A stretch of 64,000 nucleotides of DNA, from NCBI GenBank assembly GCA_008360955.1, contig LUCM01002860.1, positions 3,488 to 67,487 of the forward strand, written 5' to 3'. The notes under the pieces were generated by a model. That model did not search any database. It saw only the letters and a list, made by a program, of their open reading frames with translations, and was not told where the DNA came from. Of this stretch, positions 13,101 through 26,300 are shown piece after piece. Numbering within the stretch: the stretch's first letter is position 1; the number at the start of each line of letters is the position of its first letter. The position numbers and the translations under genes were made by a program. The DNA is from Fasciolopsis buskii. Lineage: Eukaryota; Platyhelminthes; Trematoda; Plagiorchiida; Fasciolidae.

Positions 13101-16100
13101 AGGGTCTCATGGAAGCCGTCGGGCAGTCAGGCCTCAATGGGCTTAATTGAGCGGGCTTGCCGCTTTGTTCGGTACTGTTTTGTAGACAAATCAAGTTAGT
13201 CGAACCGGATAGATGGTAAACGAGCAATCTCGCTTACTATAGAATTACCAAGAATTCTTAGGATTGACTCAAGCTGTTTTCAACACGTAAATGCTTGGGG
13301 ATTCTTTCACGAGCGTCGTGGTAACTGCGAGGTAGCAAAACGAGCCAGCTTTCCAGCCCCACGGAAAGTGGAAATGAGGATAAATGTACCCCAAAAATCA
13401 ACACAGAGATGACGGGTATGCAATTTACTGAGTTCCTCCGTTTTTCTCCAGTTTTTCTGGGCAAAGTTGACTTTAATTTGACTGAAAACTTCTGTGTTCG
13501 CGTGACTGGCGAAGAAGTCCCCAAACGATAGGCACAGCTACATTTCGAATTCTTACAAAAGCTCTCAACAGTGGTTCAAAAGTTTCAGCCTCCTTGGGAC
13601 CTATGAACAGAATCTTTATTCACTACTTCTCAATGAATACTCACGTGAACCACCGGGGTGTTTACCTTGTCCTTGATTGCTACCCGTAAGGAGGGAAACA
13701 TTACCGCTACTAGTGGACATAGTAGTGACCAAACACTGGGAATGCCTTTTGAAGGTCGACAGGGTTTAGCGGTTTATGAATCTTACATCTAATGGACTAC
13801 AAGTCCACTTCTGAATCCAACTCAAAAACGCACTTACCTCGAACAATCCATTCACACTGTCCAATGAACTTAATAAGAATTCAGAATCATTGTTTGATCA
13901 TTGTCAGAGTACAAATGATTCGATGATTGTCTCCTAAACGCCGTCGACCAATGAAGAACAGTTGCGCTGAATGCATCCAGTTTGTCAGATCACTGTTTTT
14001 TTCAGTCCGAATTAAAATGATGTTCTGTCGCGGAACTGTATGTCTGACGCTAGATAACAGTCCAACTGCACGCTTCATGTTACCCTTTGGAGAACATACT
14101 GTAATGACAAAGTAAAGGCTTCGTTGGTAAGAACTGAATTCATTGTTTCCCTTGTGAAACCAAATCTACGGCTTTCCCCGTAGGTTTCGCAGAGCAATCG
14201 GTTTCATTCATAGGTCTATAACTGAGTCCAGCTGTCTATTTTCAAATTTGCGAAATGACAAATTCCACACTGTTGAGTTGCATCGGTGGCTCGCAATTAC
14301 TAGGATTATGAGGATCCAATTTAGTCACCACTTAATGTTTCATTAACAAAAACATTCGTTCGATAAAATCGATGGTGATACACTTCCTTGTCCGACTAAG
14401 TATAATAAAACTTTTTGATCTGGTCAGTCTGTAATCCGAATTTCGGATTGGTATGCTGATGAGACACGAAATGTTTGTTATACCCATTGTTTTCTATCCG
14501 TAAGGAACCTCGTCATACACGACGCTTTGACCTGCTACCAAACAAATGGTCAACTTCACGTTCACGATAGTGGGAAACGAATAGGGATGAAGAAAATATT
14601 GTTTTCCCTTAGATCGAGGGGTCATCTTGGCAAAGACATTCTTACATGCCCTCCAGAGTCGGCCTTTATTTTGCACTGCATTGTTTTATTGAGTTTTGAT
14701 TTTTAATCAGGTAATGATAAGGAATTACGAAAGTTCCAGGTCTATGAAGATTTTATGCTTTTGGTTTGAAAGCCGCAAAAACCGTAGTGCAGACCAGTCA
14801 AAGGGAACTCAAAATAAAGTTGCGCGACTTTTCCTCGCAACAACTGAAATATCAGGAACGAAATTTCATCGATGAACAAAACGAGTGCGGAAGAATTGCC
14901 ACACGTCATTCACTATGTTAGAAAAACAACCAGGTCCTTCTCAAAAAATGCAGGTGTTCGGATTATCTCTATCGCTCGTCATAACGTTGACAGAGTTTTG
15001 TTATATCTGCAATGTGATGGAGAATTTGTGTGATAAAGTTCGATTATGAGTTGGTCATGGGACACGAGTAGTCCGGTATCTGATGGCGGGGTTATCTAAG
15101 CATGTCCTTGCAACCGACCTAAAAGAGGATGCATACACTTACACACATGACAGCATGCATTTGTGTGTGTGTGTATAAAATAAACAGAGGTCCACCCAGA
15201 CATGGCGGTTAAAATATCAAACCTCATCGGACCTTAAAAGGATCTGATGTTTTAATCCGACGAGTTAAGTTCAAAAGTGGACTGGGATGATGTAACTTCC
15301 TGCTGTTTGATGAACTCGTTCATTGGTCGACCGAATCCTCTACTATCTGATGAACTTAATAAATTTAATCTTAAAAACCAAAGCAGCTTTTGCACCTAGC
15401 CGCTGGGGCATTTTGAATAAGTTGTGTTAGGACACCATTCTGCCAGTGGACGGAAAATCGGTCACTGCTATAAATGACGCTGGAGGCATATGTGAATATC
15501 CGGACAGCGAGAACGCCGATACAGAATAAAGATCGGAATATGGATTACGGTAAGACCTCGAGAAAATTGATTGGTCAATTTACATTGATCCTGCATGATC
15601 AAACGTTTTTTGCTAATCAACCGCTTAATATTTCACGCACCCACTTGTAAACCGTATGTACACAATAGTTCGGTTAGTCACATTCAAACCACCCTGCCAG
15701 GCAAAATTACTTTGGATATTTGTCTTTTACGTCAAACCCATACTTGGCCGTAATTCGCATGAATTTGCCAACTGTATTTAGTGGAACAAGTCCGACGTTG
15801 ACAAGTCGGCAGGGTTCGCACCAACACATCTGTACTTTGTATTGCAGCAGCTCAGCTACGAAGTCATGCCAAGGATTGTTCCGACATTTCGTAAAGGACC
15901 AGTGGTTTCTAACTCACCACACAATTGAAAATATCGAGACCGCACAAGAATAGCAATGAGTCCTGGTGAAAATTATCCCCTCGAACAAGGTTGGAGATTT
16001 GATGGGACATGAGTGTCAATTGTCATCTCCGACATTTTCAAACCCCGGATTCGAAGTTCACGCCGGTCTAGGGAAATCGCTAATAATCTCGGTCAAGACA

Positions 16101-18100
16101 ATTCTTGTATTTCTCATCCCACTGAAAAGAGCGATTACCTTCGCATACAATTTTCAAAATCAGCGGAATAACCTTGCAATGTGAAGGTAGGCGACCATTT
16201 CGACCTCAGCTCATGGCAACCGGGGCCACTTGCGAATGGTTTTCTACCAGTTCAAATGTGCACAGGTCTCTGCCTAACCAACAAGCTAGAACTATCAAAC
16301 TAAGCTCAACTGGATTTAATCACAGTCACAAGATGATTCTCTCCATACGTTCGCGTGACTAAACTACCATTTCATTTGCCCTGTGGGACAGGACTTTCAG
16401 TTGCCGCTTCAAACCAATGAGGAGAATAAACATTTTCTTGGTTTATAATGCATTGGTGGATGGAAGTCTTTATCGTGGCAACCCCATTTCCCTCTCATCT
16501 TCAATCTAAGAAAACCGATTAGCAAATTCTTGGCATGTTCATTTTCAAGTAACTGTATCCGTGTCTTCTGTCGGCACCGAATAGATAACTGTCATCCTTT
16601 TTGCTTCTTCACGTGCTGATTGCGTTAGCATGAATGGCTTTGTTCATTGCAATCACTGGAAATGCACAACTCGTCCACGTCTTTTGGAGCCGTATGTGTA
16701 GATCTGGTGGTTTTTGAAGTGTAGACGTATGAATTGGCGTCTGTTCGTATGTGACTGTTCTCCGAAGTTGTGCAACATCATTTTCGAACCTAGTTTCCAT
16801 CTGCCGCATTTAGGGTTGATACCACGTGACCAATTTTCTTAAGGAAATTTTGTAGTTAGTTCCATACTGCACTTTCCCACGATCTGATAAAAACTGGGTT
16901 TTACTCATAACTTAGTGAACTGTTGTAATCTCCGGGTTCAGGAAATTTACTATGTACAGAACTCACGTGAAAAACGAATACGGAACAAGAGGTCGACGCC
17001 CCTAGAACATGGCAACTCGTGAACAGAATCAAGTTGTACCTTTGTGACGTTTCGAGGAACTAACAACTATTTTACCGGCGGAAATAACTCGTAATTTTGT
17101 AACGTGATGCACCAGGTTGATAGGTGCCAATTTTTTTGTAAGGAAGAGATATCAATCGGCGTATGAGAATCGGTTTTGTTCCCAATGATTGAGGAAGGGT
17201 GAACATAAGTAAAAAGTGGGCAGTCCTAGCCGTGAGTATGGAAATATAACACTGGCGTTTGTAGTTTTTACCGAACTGTCGAATTCACGAAAAAAATCCG
17301 ATACGAATCCCAGCAAAGACCGTAGCTATCATGCGTCTCTATGACCGAGTACGAAACAAAACACCAGCATGGATGAGCAGCAGTTTACCATAAAATTTTG
17401 AACCTTTTCGTGCTTATTGATGACCCTAATGGTGATTTAATTTCTAAAACTCTTAACCATTATTGCGGAACAACCGTGCCAGATAGTGAGCTGGGCATTC
17501 ATTGAATTTATCAGCTGCGCATGGTGGTCTGACATCCCGATGTACTCGAGAAAATCATTGAATTTCTCCCATGCAGTATATTAGCCTGACTGATGTACAG
17601 AAAAGTAGATGATATCGGTTAATTTGTACTCCGTCTAATCGCACCTGAACAATTTGTACCCTGTGCGTCTGATCAGATTATCGTGGTAGAGTTTGCGTAA
17701 CGTGCATGTGATCCCGATTTGTTGGTAAGCTGACAACGTAATCGTTTGGACACGGCAATTAGGAATTTCCGAGGGGCGACTTGTGAATCATGAGCGATAG
17801 AAAATTGAGAAGCAAGTGATTAAACGAGTCGGACCAAAAGGAGGAAGTTCAACAATTACGGACCTGGCAACAACAACGGTCACTCGAACAAGTAGGGGAG
17901 ATTATATTGGTCAGTACAGTCGTCCAGTGACCTGAGGTGAAAGGACAACGAGGGCGGCAACTAACGGAAAAATATAAGCAACGGACACATTCGCGTAGAA
18001 AACTGACGGTATGTGCATGTGATTCTAAAGGAAAACTGACAATGAAATGAATCCCGGGAGCGGGACCTGTTTGGCCTAACCTCTTCAATTGCACGTTTAA
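10116..18100. other. No recognisable gene (about 8 kb)
   Basis: I find no family, RNA gene or repeat copy that I can support. Minor features are a short (GT)n run at about 15163-15174 and an imperfect inverted repeat near 15215-15255. Open frames at 12344-12788 (minus) and 13258-13524 (minus) have no recognisable motifs. Confidence 0.45.
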
Positions 18101-18300
18101 ACTGTTCAAAATAGACTAGGTGGTTGGAACCCTAGTTTACTAGCACCGAAAGTGGTACATCCGACGTGGTAACTAACAAAAATACCACTAATCCCGTCAT
18201 TATCGCATATAAAATCAAATCACCAATGAAAATGATATCCCTTCCCACCACCGCCGTGGTGGCTATTACCCGTGCAAGACTGAAAGTATCTGGGGCGGCG

Positions 18301-18748
18301 ATGTCACCAACATTCGTCCGCCAAATAGTCTGACTCAGTCGGTTGTCGCCTGGAGTTGAAAACAAAAGTGTAATCGCTACTAATTAAAATGGAATAAAAA
18401 CAACTTACCTATGTCCCCTTACTCTTCCGGTCGACCAACAATTTGTTGCTCTGGTGCGAAAAAGGAGAATAACGGGACCGTATTGTGCTTAGCAATGAAG
18501 AGAGATCGTGGACAGCTCCAATCCGAACCACGATCTTTCCGTTCAGTTATAGCAACTTAGTTGACCCACGCGGTTAAATTTGTAAAAGTGTGAACCATTT
18601 CCCCAGCAGGCAGTCTTTGAAGAAATAAGTTGTACAGAGCACCGTTGATAGAGTTCGGCACAGTGGGACGACAATGGTAAACTTCGAAATGAGTAACAAT
18701 GACCGAACATTCTGCAGAACCCAAGGCACCCACTCCTCTACCCGACAT
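18301..18748 (-). other. Possible 3' exons of an unidentified minus-strand gene
   Basis: Two frame-consistent open blocks lie on minus (18748-18557 and 18556-18431), divided by one TAA. After 18431 a donor-like GA|GTAAGG and, about 70 nt on, a pyrimidine-rich acceptor (TTTTCAACTCCAG|GCG) would join the second block to a short tail ending LADECW and a stop. The protein text (..HNTVPLFSFFAPEQQ..) matches nothing I know. The in-frame TAA argues against a simple gene, so this is a weak candidate, recorded because it lies in the GC-rich block just downstream of nanos. Confidence 0.2.
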
Positions 18749-19219
18749 GAGGAAACACCTGGATGTTTCTGCCTTGAGTCATTTACACATGTAAACGTAC
18801 ATTACAGAGCGCGACAACCACTGGCTCATTTCAGGGCACATCACGACTGCCGTTTAGCCTCTAATTTCCGAATCGCCGCCAAACTTTCCGGAACGCTCGC
18901 CCGTGGATTCCAGTGCACAGTTATACGTAATCCCACCCAGATAGCGGGCGTACCTTGTATGCGGGACGAATGTTCATACATACTGAGGGATATGGTCTGC
19001 GAATAAAAAGGAGGATGGCAACAACCCAGACCAGCTTACCGTACAAATAAACGTTTTTCTACTACGTTAAAATGCTGTAGAACCGACCCGAGCACGAATG
19101 CCGGTTTGCGGAAAAGCATTCGCCGGCCATGAAAACAGCAAGTCACAACGACGGTTTGAAAACCCAATGCGCACGCAACATGATTCAACTGCGTCCGCGT
19201 TGAGCAAGACTCACACAAG

Positions 19220-20670
19220 CATCACGTGACGTCTGTTGAGGCGTACTCGTGGTTTTTAGTCCTGCTTCCGGCTATTGTGCCGGTCACTCTCACAGGGCTA
19301 ATGAGGAGGGTGAGGTGCAGATATTATCGTCATCGGAAATCTCACTGGAGAGTAGCCATCGATGTCACAAGACCTCAAATTGGTGAGTACTCCCCCAACA
19401 CCACATACAACAGACCAACTCAGACAGGCTTCACCGACTAGCCCCACCGCCGCGGCCGGACGACGAACGTGGCGGGCCAGCACGCATGCATGTTCAGACA
19501 AGATAATCTAACCCGGTAGTGAAGGTGTGCTGATTATCCCCGGTCAGATTGCCCTACTATTCTCCCTGTCGCCTAAATTCCTACCACGACGATCCTACCT
19601 AGTCCTACGGGCCTTAGGAATTGAGTGCGACGTGACTAACCTGGGCTGATTTTGTGGTTCTCTTACAAACTCCCTCGCAGAAATACGTCGCGATAATCGT
19701 TCAGTGCGCGCAGTGGTGCAACGGCGAGGAACAGATGCCAAGGCCGTGCGAGTGGTGGCGAGGTCAAGATGCTCCTCAATCAGGAAATCCGTTGGCATGA
19801 TAGGATCCCTCCGATGCCGACGAGCCACCAGCACCCACAAACGGGACCCTTAAGTCTACGGAGAGCGCCAGCAGTTCAGAGAATTCGCAGCAAGCAGGTC
19901 GAACTGAGTACGCCAGTGACCGACATTCACCAGCGGCTCAGCCGAAAAACCCCGGATGCAAACTCCCGACTAAGTCAAACCTAAGGCATCCTAGGAGCAG
20001 GGGATCCTTAGGGCGACAACCCCAGATAACAAACCATGACGGAACAGACACCATGACAAAGAATGACGACGAGCCAACGATGGCACACCGCAAGAAAGCA
20101 GTGCCTTAGAGGCGTCCCTGACTCTCGAGCACCCGCAACTGAATCCCACCCGAAGGACGGGCTCACTACAACGAACAGGGCGGCCGACGCGTATGCCCCA
20201 GTGACACAAAAGCTACGCAACACTCACGACCGCCTGGTCGCCAACTCCCGCATTCGTAACCAACGCCCATTAGGTGGGCCAACCACAGTCGATCTACTCG
20301 CTGCAGTGCCGGATGCCGTAGCAACATAAGAAACGCAGCGGCGCACCAGAGAACAAACAACACAGACCAACAAGGCCGAAACGAGTAACAGACCCGGAAA
20401 CTGTCGGTTTCTGCATAGGCATGGACCCACTGCAGCTAACTCGCTCCGTCGCTCGCCAGCAAAAGTGACTAGCAGTGGGCCAAAAACAAGTCTACCGTGA
20501 CTGTGAGAAGGGTGGAGGGAATGCCAATCAAGGGACGACATAAGCTACTCGTGAAGTCAAACCCAAACCCTGAGACAGGTTCGATGCAAACCTCAGGCAA
20601 CGGACTAGCGCAAAAACGATCAAACCGTCGGAGAACAGCCAGGCAACGCAATGAACAACAGGTATAGCGA
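19220..20670 (+). other. GC-rich, T-poor island with gag-like polar frames
   Basis: Base composition departs sharply from the surroundings. The plus strand is rich in A, C and G and poor in T, especially from about 19770 to 20670; for example the 60 bases from 20341 hold a single T. Open frames at 19769-19984, 20063-20329 and a last one ending at about 20668 (RSNRRRTARQRNEQQV then stop) are rich in Arg, Gln, Thr, Ser and Asn, as retroelement ORF1/gag regions often are. They are broken by stops and I recognise no domain. A GC-rich UTR or an unknown element are alternatives. Confidence 0.35.
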
Positions 20671-20792
20671 AAAATCATTTATCGAATGAAAGTACGTTTC
20701 GTGACATAAAAGAATAGATTACCATGATATCAGAAATGGGGAGCGAAGACGAAGCATACAGCTGTTCGGGACGAGGGGACAGAATCAAAGGG

Positions 20793-21671
20793 CTAGTGGT
20801 GGCTGGCCCTATATGGGCAGTACTTAATGGTGTGAGCGGAGTCCCCTGTCGACTTGCACAAAGGACAAGAGAGCAGCCGCAATACAGGACACGTGACTCG
20901 ACCTGACGTGTCCCTAACCTGTGCAGACAAATGAAGGTAAAGTAATATGTCAACCTCACCTTGTGCGTAATGTACACTTCGAAAGGTTCACCATTGTTTC
21001 GGCAAAATGCACATAGTTCGAGACCCTCCTCGGATTTTCTTCGCACTGTTGTGCGAAGCCGACGCAGGAATTCACCGAAGCCAGCCAACTGCGACCGGGG
21101 TATAGCCGGCACGTTTTTCCCCTGTGACAATCTAACGAGATAAGAGGACGACGCCTCACTCACCTTTTCTCCCAAGCCTCCAACTCCGTTTCGAATGCAG
21201 TCCAACGGTTATTCGGAGCTACGTACTGACCCTTATTCGTATTTCGATCGCTGGCGTCCAGGTGTCCGAAGAAGGGACAATGGTCGGATTTGTACTTAAG
21301 TGATTTCGCAGCACTCTGAGCAGACAGTTGCGCAAGTTGCTTTGGGCCAAGCGAGCCTGCCTCGTGTACGCCCATTCGCAGAAACGACTGATGGAGAGGA
21401 CTAACGGGCTCTGTGGACGAGAACAATTCCCACACCGTAAGTCAAATGCAAAGTGACACAGTGGATGTGAATGGGACATTTTCTTACCGATTTCAAGCTC
21501 AGGACCATGATCAGAGAGGGGCGGAGATGACAACGCGCTAGAGGAACTGCTGGGTGTGGTCCAGGGAGACCACGTTTCGGGCCAAACGCCTATGGGAAAA
21601 TCCGGTACCGCAATGTGCCGCGAAGGGGTCGCCTGCCACAAAGACTCAAGCGTCACAGACTGACTCTGCAT
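20793..21671 (-). CDS. nanos: Nanos-family RNA-binding zinc-finger protein, four exons
   Basis: Nanos proteins act with Pumilio on mRNA 3' UTRs to repress translation in germline and stem cells. Exons on minus: 21671-21488, 21410-21164, 21131-20960, 20918-20793 (stop TAG at 20793-20795). The introns (77, 32 and 41 nt) all obey GT-AG, and the phases agree exactly, giving 729 nt or 242 residues. The C-terminus has both CCHC knuckles: [17 protein letters not shown] (C184, C187, H200) with C211, then [17 protein letters not shown] (C219, C222, H230, C235). Spacings are C-X2-C-X12-H-X10-C and C-X2-C-X7-H-X4-C, as in the family. The intron after K201 splits the first knuckle. The N-terminal 140 residues are Ser/Pro-rich and low in complexity, as usual. 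ATG 21671 is the first in-frame ATG after an upstream stop, but a further 5' exon cannot be excluded. A GATAAA at 20683-20678 is a possible weak poly(A) signal. I see no break or missing ligand. Confidence 0.93.
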
Positions 21672-21739
21672 GACTAATGGCAGGCCTACTGGGATTAGCG
21701 ATTTATTTACCGAACATTCCGACAGCAGTTCGACCAATC

Positions 21740-22596
21740 AATCGAAGGCCAATATTTCCTCCAATCATGAGTGGCTACCATTGCTGTCTGACCGCACCAG
21801 CAGATTTTAGTGTCCCTCTATTTAGCTGAGTTCATGAATCCACCAATTGGTAGTCAGCACTTCATCCCATGTTTCTAAGCCCTCCGGGTGGAGGGCAGCC
21901 GACTCGGGTGAAAATCGGCACTGCGAGATTAACAGACGTGTGGCTCCACAATTCCGCCATTCATTGGATCAATTTAAAATGCGTCCGGCCGGTTTCAAGT
22001 CACTAGCATAGGGTGGTGTCGGCCTTTTCGTGTTCGATACCCACGAGTGTGTACGTGTGGCCTTCACCACACCGCGCAGCGCTACTTCACTAGCCACCCT
22101 TCGTGATGTTGTCGCGTAATGCGTAAACGAATTTTGCTGCGTTATGCATCAGCACCCACTTACAATATCTTGGTTGATGGAATTCCCAGTTTACTTGCGA
22201 TTGATTTCGACCACCCAATTTGTCCCACTAAACCCTGCAGATGAGGTGAACTTATCGGTCAAGCCAGAACCGTAGATAAAATATTGTACGAACCAGTCAT
22301 CCAATGGAAGGCGAAACAAAAAGTTTATGCAAATCGCATTACTTTCGTGGTTCCTTTTGCTTCTTCCTGAAATGCCTACCACAGGTTATAGTGGAGCCAT
22401 TTACTATGAACCGATGGATTTGTTGCTAGCGGGAATAAGTCCAGACAAATTTAATGATTTCGGGGTCTTTTTCACAAAATATTCGCTGCCTTTTCTTGTT
22501 TTTATCACATCGTGATTTGGTCAAGAAAACAACGTGTAGAACATGACCACCTTTCCGTAAGTTCCTTTGTGACAACTGTCGACCAGCCAGGAGTAG
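21740..22596. other. Upstream flank of nanos; no gene seen
   Basis: This is where the nanos promoter and any 5' non-coding exon should lie. I see no clear TATA box. A weak B-box-like GTGTTCGATACCCAC near 22040 may be a SINE remnant. Confidence 0.4.
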
Positions 22597-23318
22597 TCAC
22601 AGGGGCCGCGAACAAGAAAGACCCCAAACTGCATATGGAGAGGTCGGTAGATTTTTCGTGCTGATTTTGTCCACGAGGCAATAGACTGTAGATACTATTG
22701 AGATCCTGAGTGAGATTTCTTCCCAGCGATATCGTAAATGTTGTTGTGAGATTAATGCTAATAAAAGATGAGCATTTGGGTTGGCCAAATTGATGGTTCG
22801 AACAAGTTTTTCAAGCACTTTTCCCTTATATTTGACATCATTGGCCATCGCAAAACAGAACTGACAAACTAGTTGGCCTTCTTCATCAGAATCGACATCC
22901 TTTGTTCACTGCACACACTTGGCGGCAGTTACCCGATCAGAAGCGTCTCGGAACACATCGATTCCTAACTCAAAATTTTGAGTTACTCTTGAAAACATTA
23001 AAAAAACTGCACGAACTTCCTGTGCATCTTTTGGGAAAGACAAGTGAAGAATTCATCTTTGGGGTAGCAGTTCTTTTCCTTTAGCCAGTCTTGGGGACCG
23101 TCTACAGCCAGAGCTAAAACATGTCTTCGTTTATTTGCAAACCTGCCCATGCGTTGGTACATTTGTTTTGATATGAATACAAGATTACTATCAACCATGC
23201 TCCATTTTGCGACATTAACTTTGGTCCCGTCCTGACCATTCGAATCGCATTGAAATGATACCAGATTAGTATGTCCTTCACAATATGAGCCGATAAGTCG
23301 CATTATTTCGGAATACAA
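22597..23318 (-). other. Two possible coding blocks of unknown family
   Basis: Minus-strand open blocks at 23318-22998 (about 106 codons, ..RRHVLALAVDGPQDWLK..) and about 22920-22597 (..GQLVCQFCFAMANDVKYKGK.., then VLEKLVRTINLANP). Their composition looks protein-like, and an acceptor-like CATAATCCCAG sits just before the first block. I could not find a convincing phase-compatible intron joining them and recognise no domain. They could be exons, an old transposon, or chance. Confidence 0.25.
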
Positions 23319-26300
23319 AAGTATCTGGGATTATGACAGGGCCATTTGGAAATGTCATTCAACTGACCTGTTACGGTTATGCTTGCGTAAGTCTGAAACG
23401 TTCCACCTTGCGTGAGCTAATCTGTGCATACGTATTGTAGGGCGCACTGTTTACTTCTCCATCAGTTTGTCATTTGCGAGCAGTTGAACCCTTTCGCTCT
23501 TTCACCGGGTTCCGAACTAATGCTTACAAAAACGGATTGTTTGATTTCAGAGAAATTTGTCGGGAACGCATAAAATTCGAGGTCGGGAAAAAGTGCGAAA
23601 TGTTCAGTAGTCGTTTCGTAACAGAGTTAATTTCTGAATCTACGGCCCAGTCTGGAATCCATGCAGATGTTTTAAAATAAGATCGCAGCTAATGGCAGGG
23701 GGGTGCCGATGCGGGCTTCCAGATCACACAATCCGCATTTGTTTTATACGTTCCCTAAAAAGATGCCTTATTAATATTCTAAGCTGAAATTGTAAAAAAT
23801 GATTGCCGGAGCCTCATTAATTATGATATTACCTGTTGTGATAAATTGCAGCCGAAAGCCAACCACCACGGAAGAACGTATTTTTATCTTATATCTTTCG
23901 CTTCCATTTATTATGCGATAACAGTGCAGAGGGGCTGCGGTTGTCAAGATGCTGGCAGATGGAGAAATTGACCGGTGGATGGGCGGATTCGCGTGCGGAA
24001 TCTTCATGTCCAAACACCACCATCTTATCCGCTTGACCTACGCCACATACTCAGTTGTCCATGGTGCCGTGAATGGTTGAGAGTAATCGGGGACAATCGA
24101 TTGAGTGATTGTGGAGGCTGGTACGTGACAATAAGTGACCTGTCTTCTAGGAATTTTACCAGATCACAAGACAAGGGTACTGACAGTTTGATATAGTGAA
24201 AATGCATCTGGACGTGCTAAATTAAAGACCAGGACTGGGTGATTAGTCACAAAAATGAACCGAAATTTAAAGAAAAAAATTGCAACTGCTTTGTTTTTGG
24301 ATAGGCTGTTAGAATACGAAACCTTGGATACATTTGGAGAGTATGGCGATGGGCGCTAATTGAAAGAATGATGAAGAAAATATATCCAACACTGCCACTG
24401 ACAAAGGTAGCTTGAAAGACCAGTTTCTCCCCAAAATTATATGAAAGCCTACACTAATTTACGGCGTAAGCTTCTACAGATTTCGGGCTAACAATGGGGA
24501 ACCCATGATGTTCACTTTCAAAGACCACGATTTTAGTCGTCTGCACGCAGCTGGTTTGGAGATGGAACGCATGAACTAGGGAACTTGCATGGCCGAGGAA
24601 GTGGTTTTCAATAGATATATTTGCTGTGTAGAAGAAAATGGTTATTGCTTAGAAATCTGCTGCACACGTTCACTAATCTTTACCTATCGCCAGTGAATTA
24701 ATGTCGTCCAAATATCACACGTAGATCAAACCGTAAACGATCGAATTGGTCTCCAATGGTTACATTATTCGATCCTTTTCGAGGTGGGATGTCACCGCGT
24801 TGCTTGTCCACCAACCTGTGGTAAGATTACCAAACACAATTTTGAAAATGTCGCAAACCGTTCATTCTGTCTCGAATGACGGTGTTGGGCATTCGTTGAC
24901 TAGACGACCTGGAATTTCAGTCTATTTGTATCACCACGCTTCGATAAAAGCAGTAAGCTACATGTAACGCATTTTCACCTAATGACATCAATCTCTAACG
25001 GTATTGGATCGCGACAAATGTTTTCAGTCGTTCGTGGGAGAATAAGATGTAATTGGATGAAATTTGAAATCCCATTGTCTGATATGATACGGGCCGCATG
25101 AGCAGCTGATATTACCTTCGTTCGTTAACTGGGTATGATGTCAGTCTACTAATCCATGAACCGATTTTGCAGGTATTTGACATTGCCTCGTCATATATTC
25201 TGGACAAATATCAACGCAGGTACGATTACGCCAGTCGATAAGCTGAGCGCCCAGTGAGTGTTAACCATAGAAGACCAGCATCGATGGATATTTGCATCTA
25301 CCCAATTTGGCTTTTCTCATTAGAGTTAGCGGGAACAAGGGCACTAGAAAGAGAGAGTCGATTGGGAGAATTAGAGTAGACGCTTAGAAAATATCGAGAT
25401 GTTGGTAATACTGGGTTATCCATAAAGGCAGAATGGCTCAAACATATAGGAAATTATTTGGTGAAATCGGTTACGCAACTGCGGTTGAAAATCAGGACAA
25501 AGTCAAACCATTAGGGATCGTAAGAAATACGGAAATCAACCCAGTGTTACCGCTAATTATGTCGATGACTGTTAGGTCTGCAATTTTCGCTCTCTTTGAC
25601 ACGAACTCGTTGAAATCAGATGACATTCCACTTCCCGACCGCGGTACGAAAACGATCTCAGTATGTGCATGTCACTTCCTTTGTCATCCAGAGCCATTTG
25701 GAATCATCATCGCCGTGATTACCGTCATTCATCTGTTCTTGGATGGTGAGGGGGTCAAAGTATACTTCATGTTAGAACCACTTGACCTGATAATCAAATT
25801 TGGGCCCCATTAGTGGGCACGCACCAGTGGTTTCATTTGAAACAATTGTTTCACTGTTTACGAGTATGTAAAAAATTTTCATCTGTCCCCGGTTCAGTTC
25901 TCGTAATCCGAAACGGTTTGGGCATATCAATGATGTCTGTTCACATCGAGGGACTAGTGGAAATCGATGTGTGCTTATAGGTGTCCGTGTCCGTGTCCCC
26001 GTGTAGGTGTATTGTTTATGTAAGTGTGTGTGCCCGAGTGTTGGGACGAATCTATAATGTGTAACATGGACCGAACCTCTTCACAATTGAACCCCTTTTG
26101 GAAAGCTACGGTATATCATCTCAGATTAATTATCATGCCATACCATATAGGCTCACCAAAACAGGCTGCAAACAGCTCAATAGAATGAACACGTCCGGTT
26201 TGTTTCTAGACCATACTTATCATGGATGTGCATTGGGTCCAGACGAATCCAGTTTGTCATGCTTAGGTGACCGTTCGAACCTGGTGGAAAACGGTAACGA

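Noticed and set aside
20675..21205. Single open frame of 176 codons on minus
   Set aside because: It reads through nanos introns. Its middle is true exon 3, but both ends are intron or out-of-frame exon text.
21219..21737. Single open frame of 172 codons on minus
   Set aside because: Only the part from the ATG at 21671 to 21488 is nanos exon 1. The remainder is intron and exon 2 in a wrong frame.
25433..25813. 126-codon open frame on plus starting with ATG
   Set aside because: Composition and text match no family; length is within chance.
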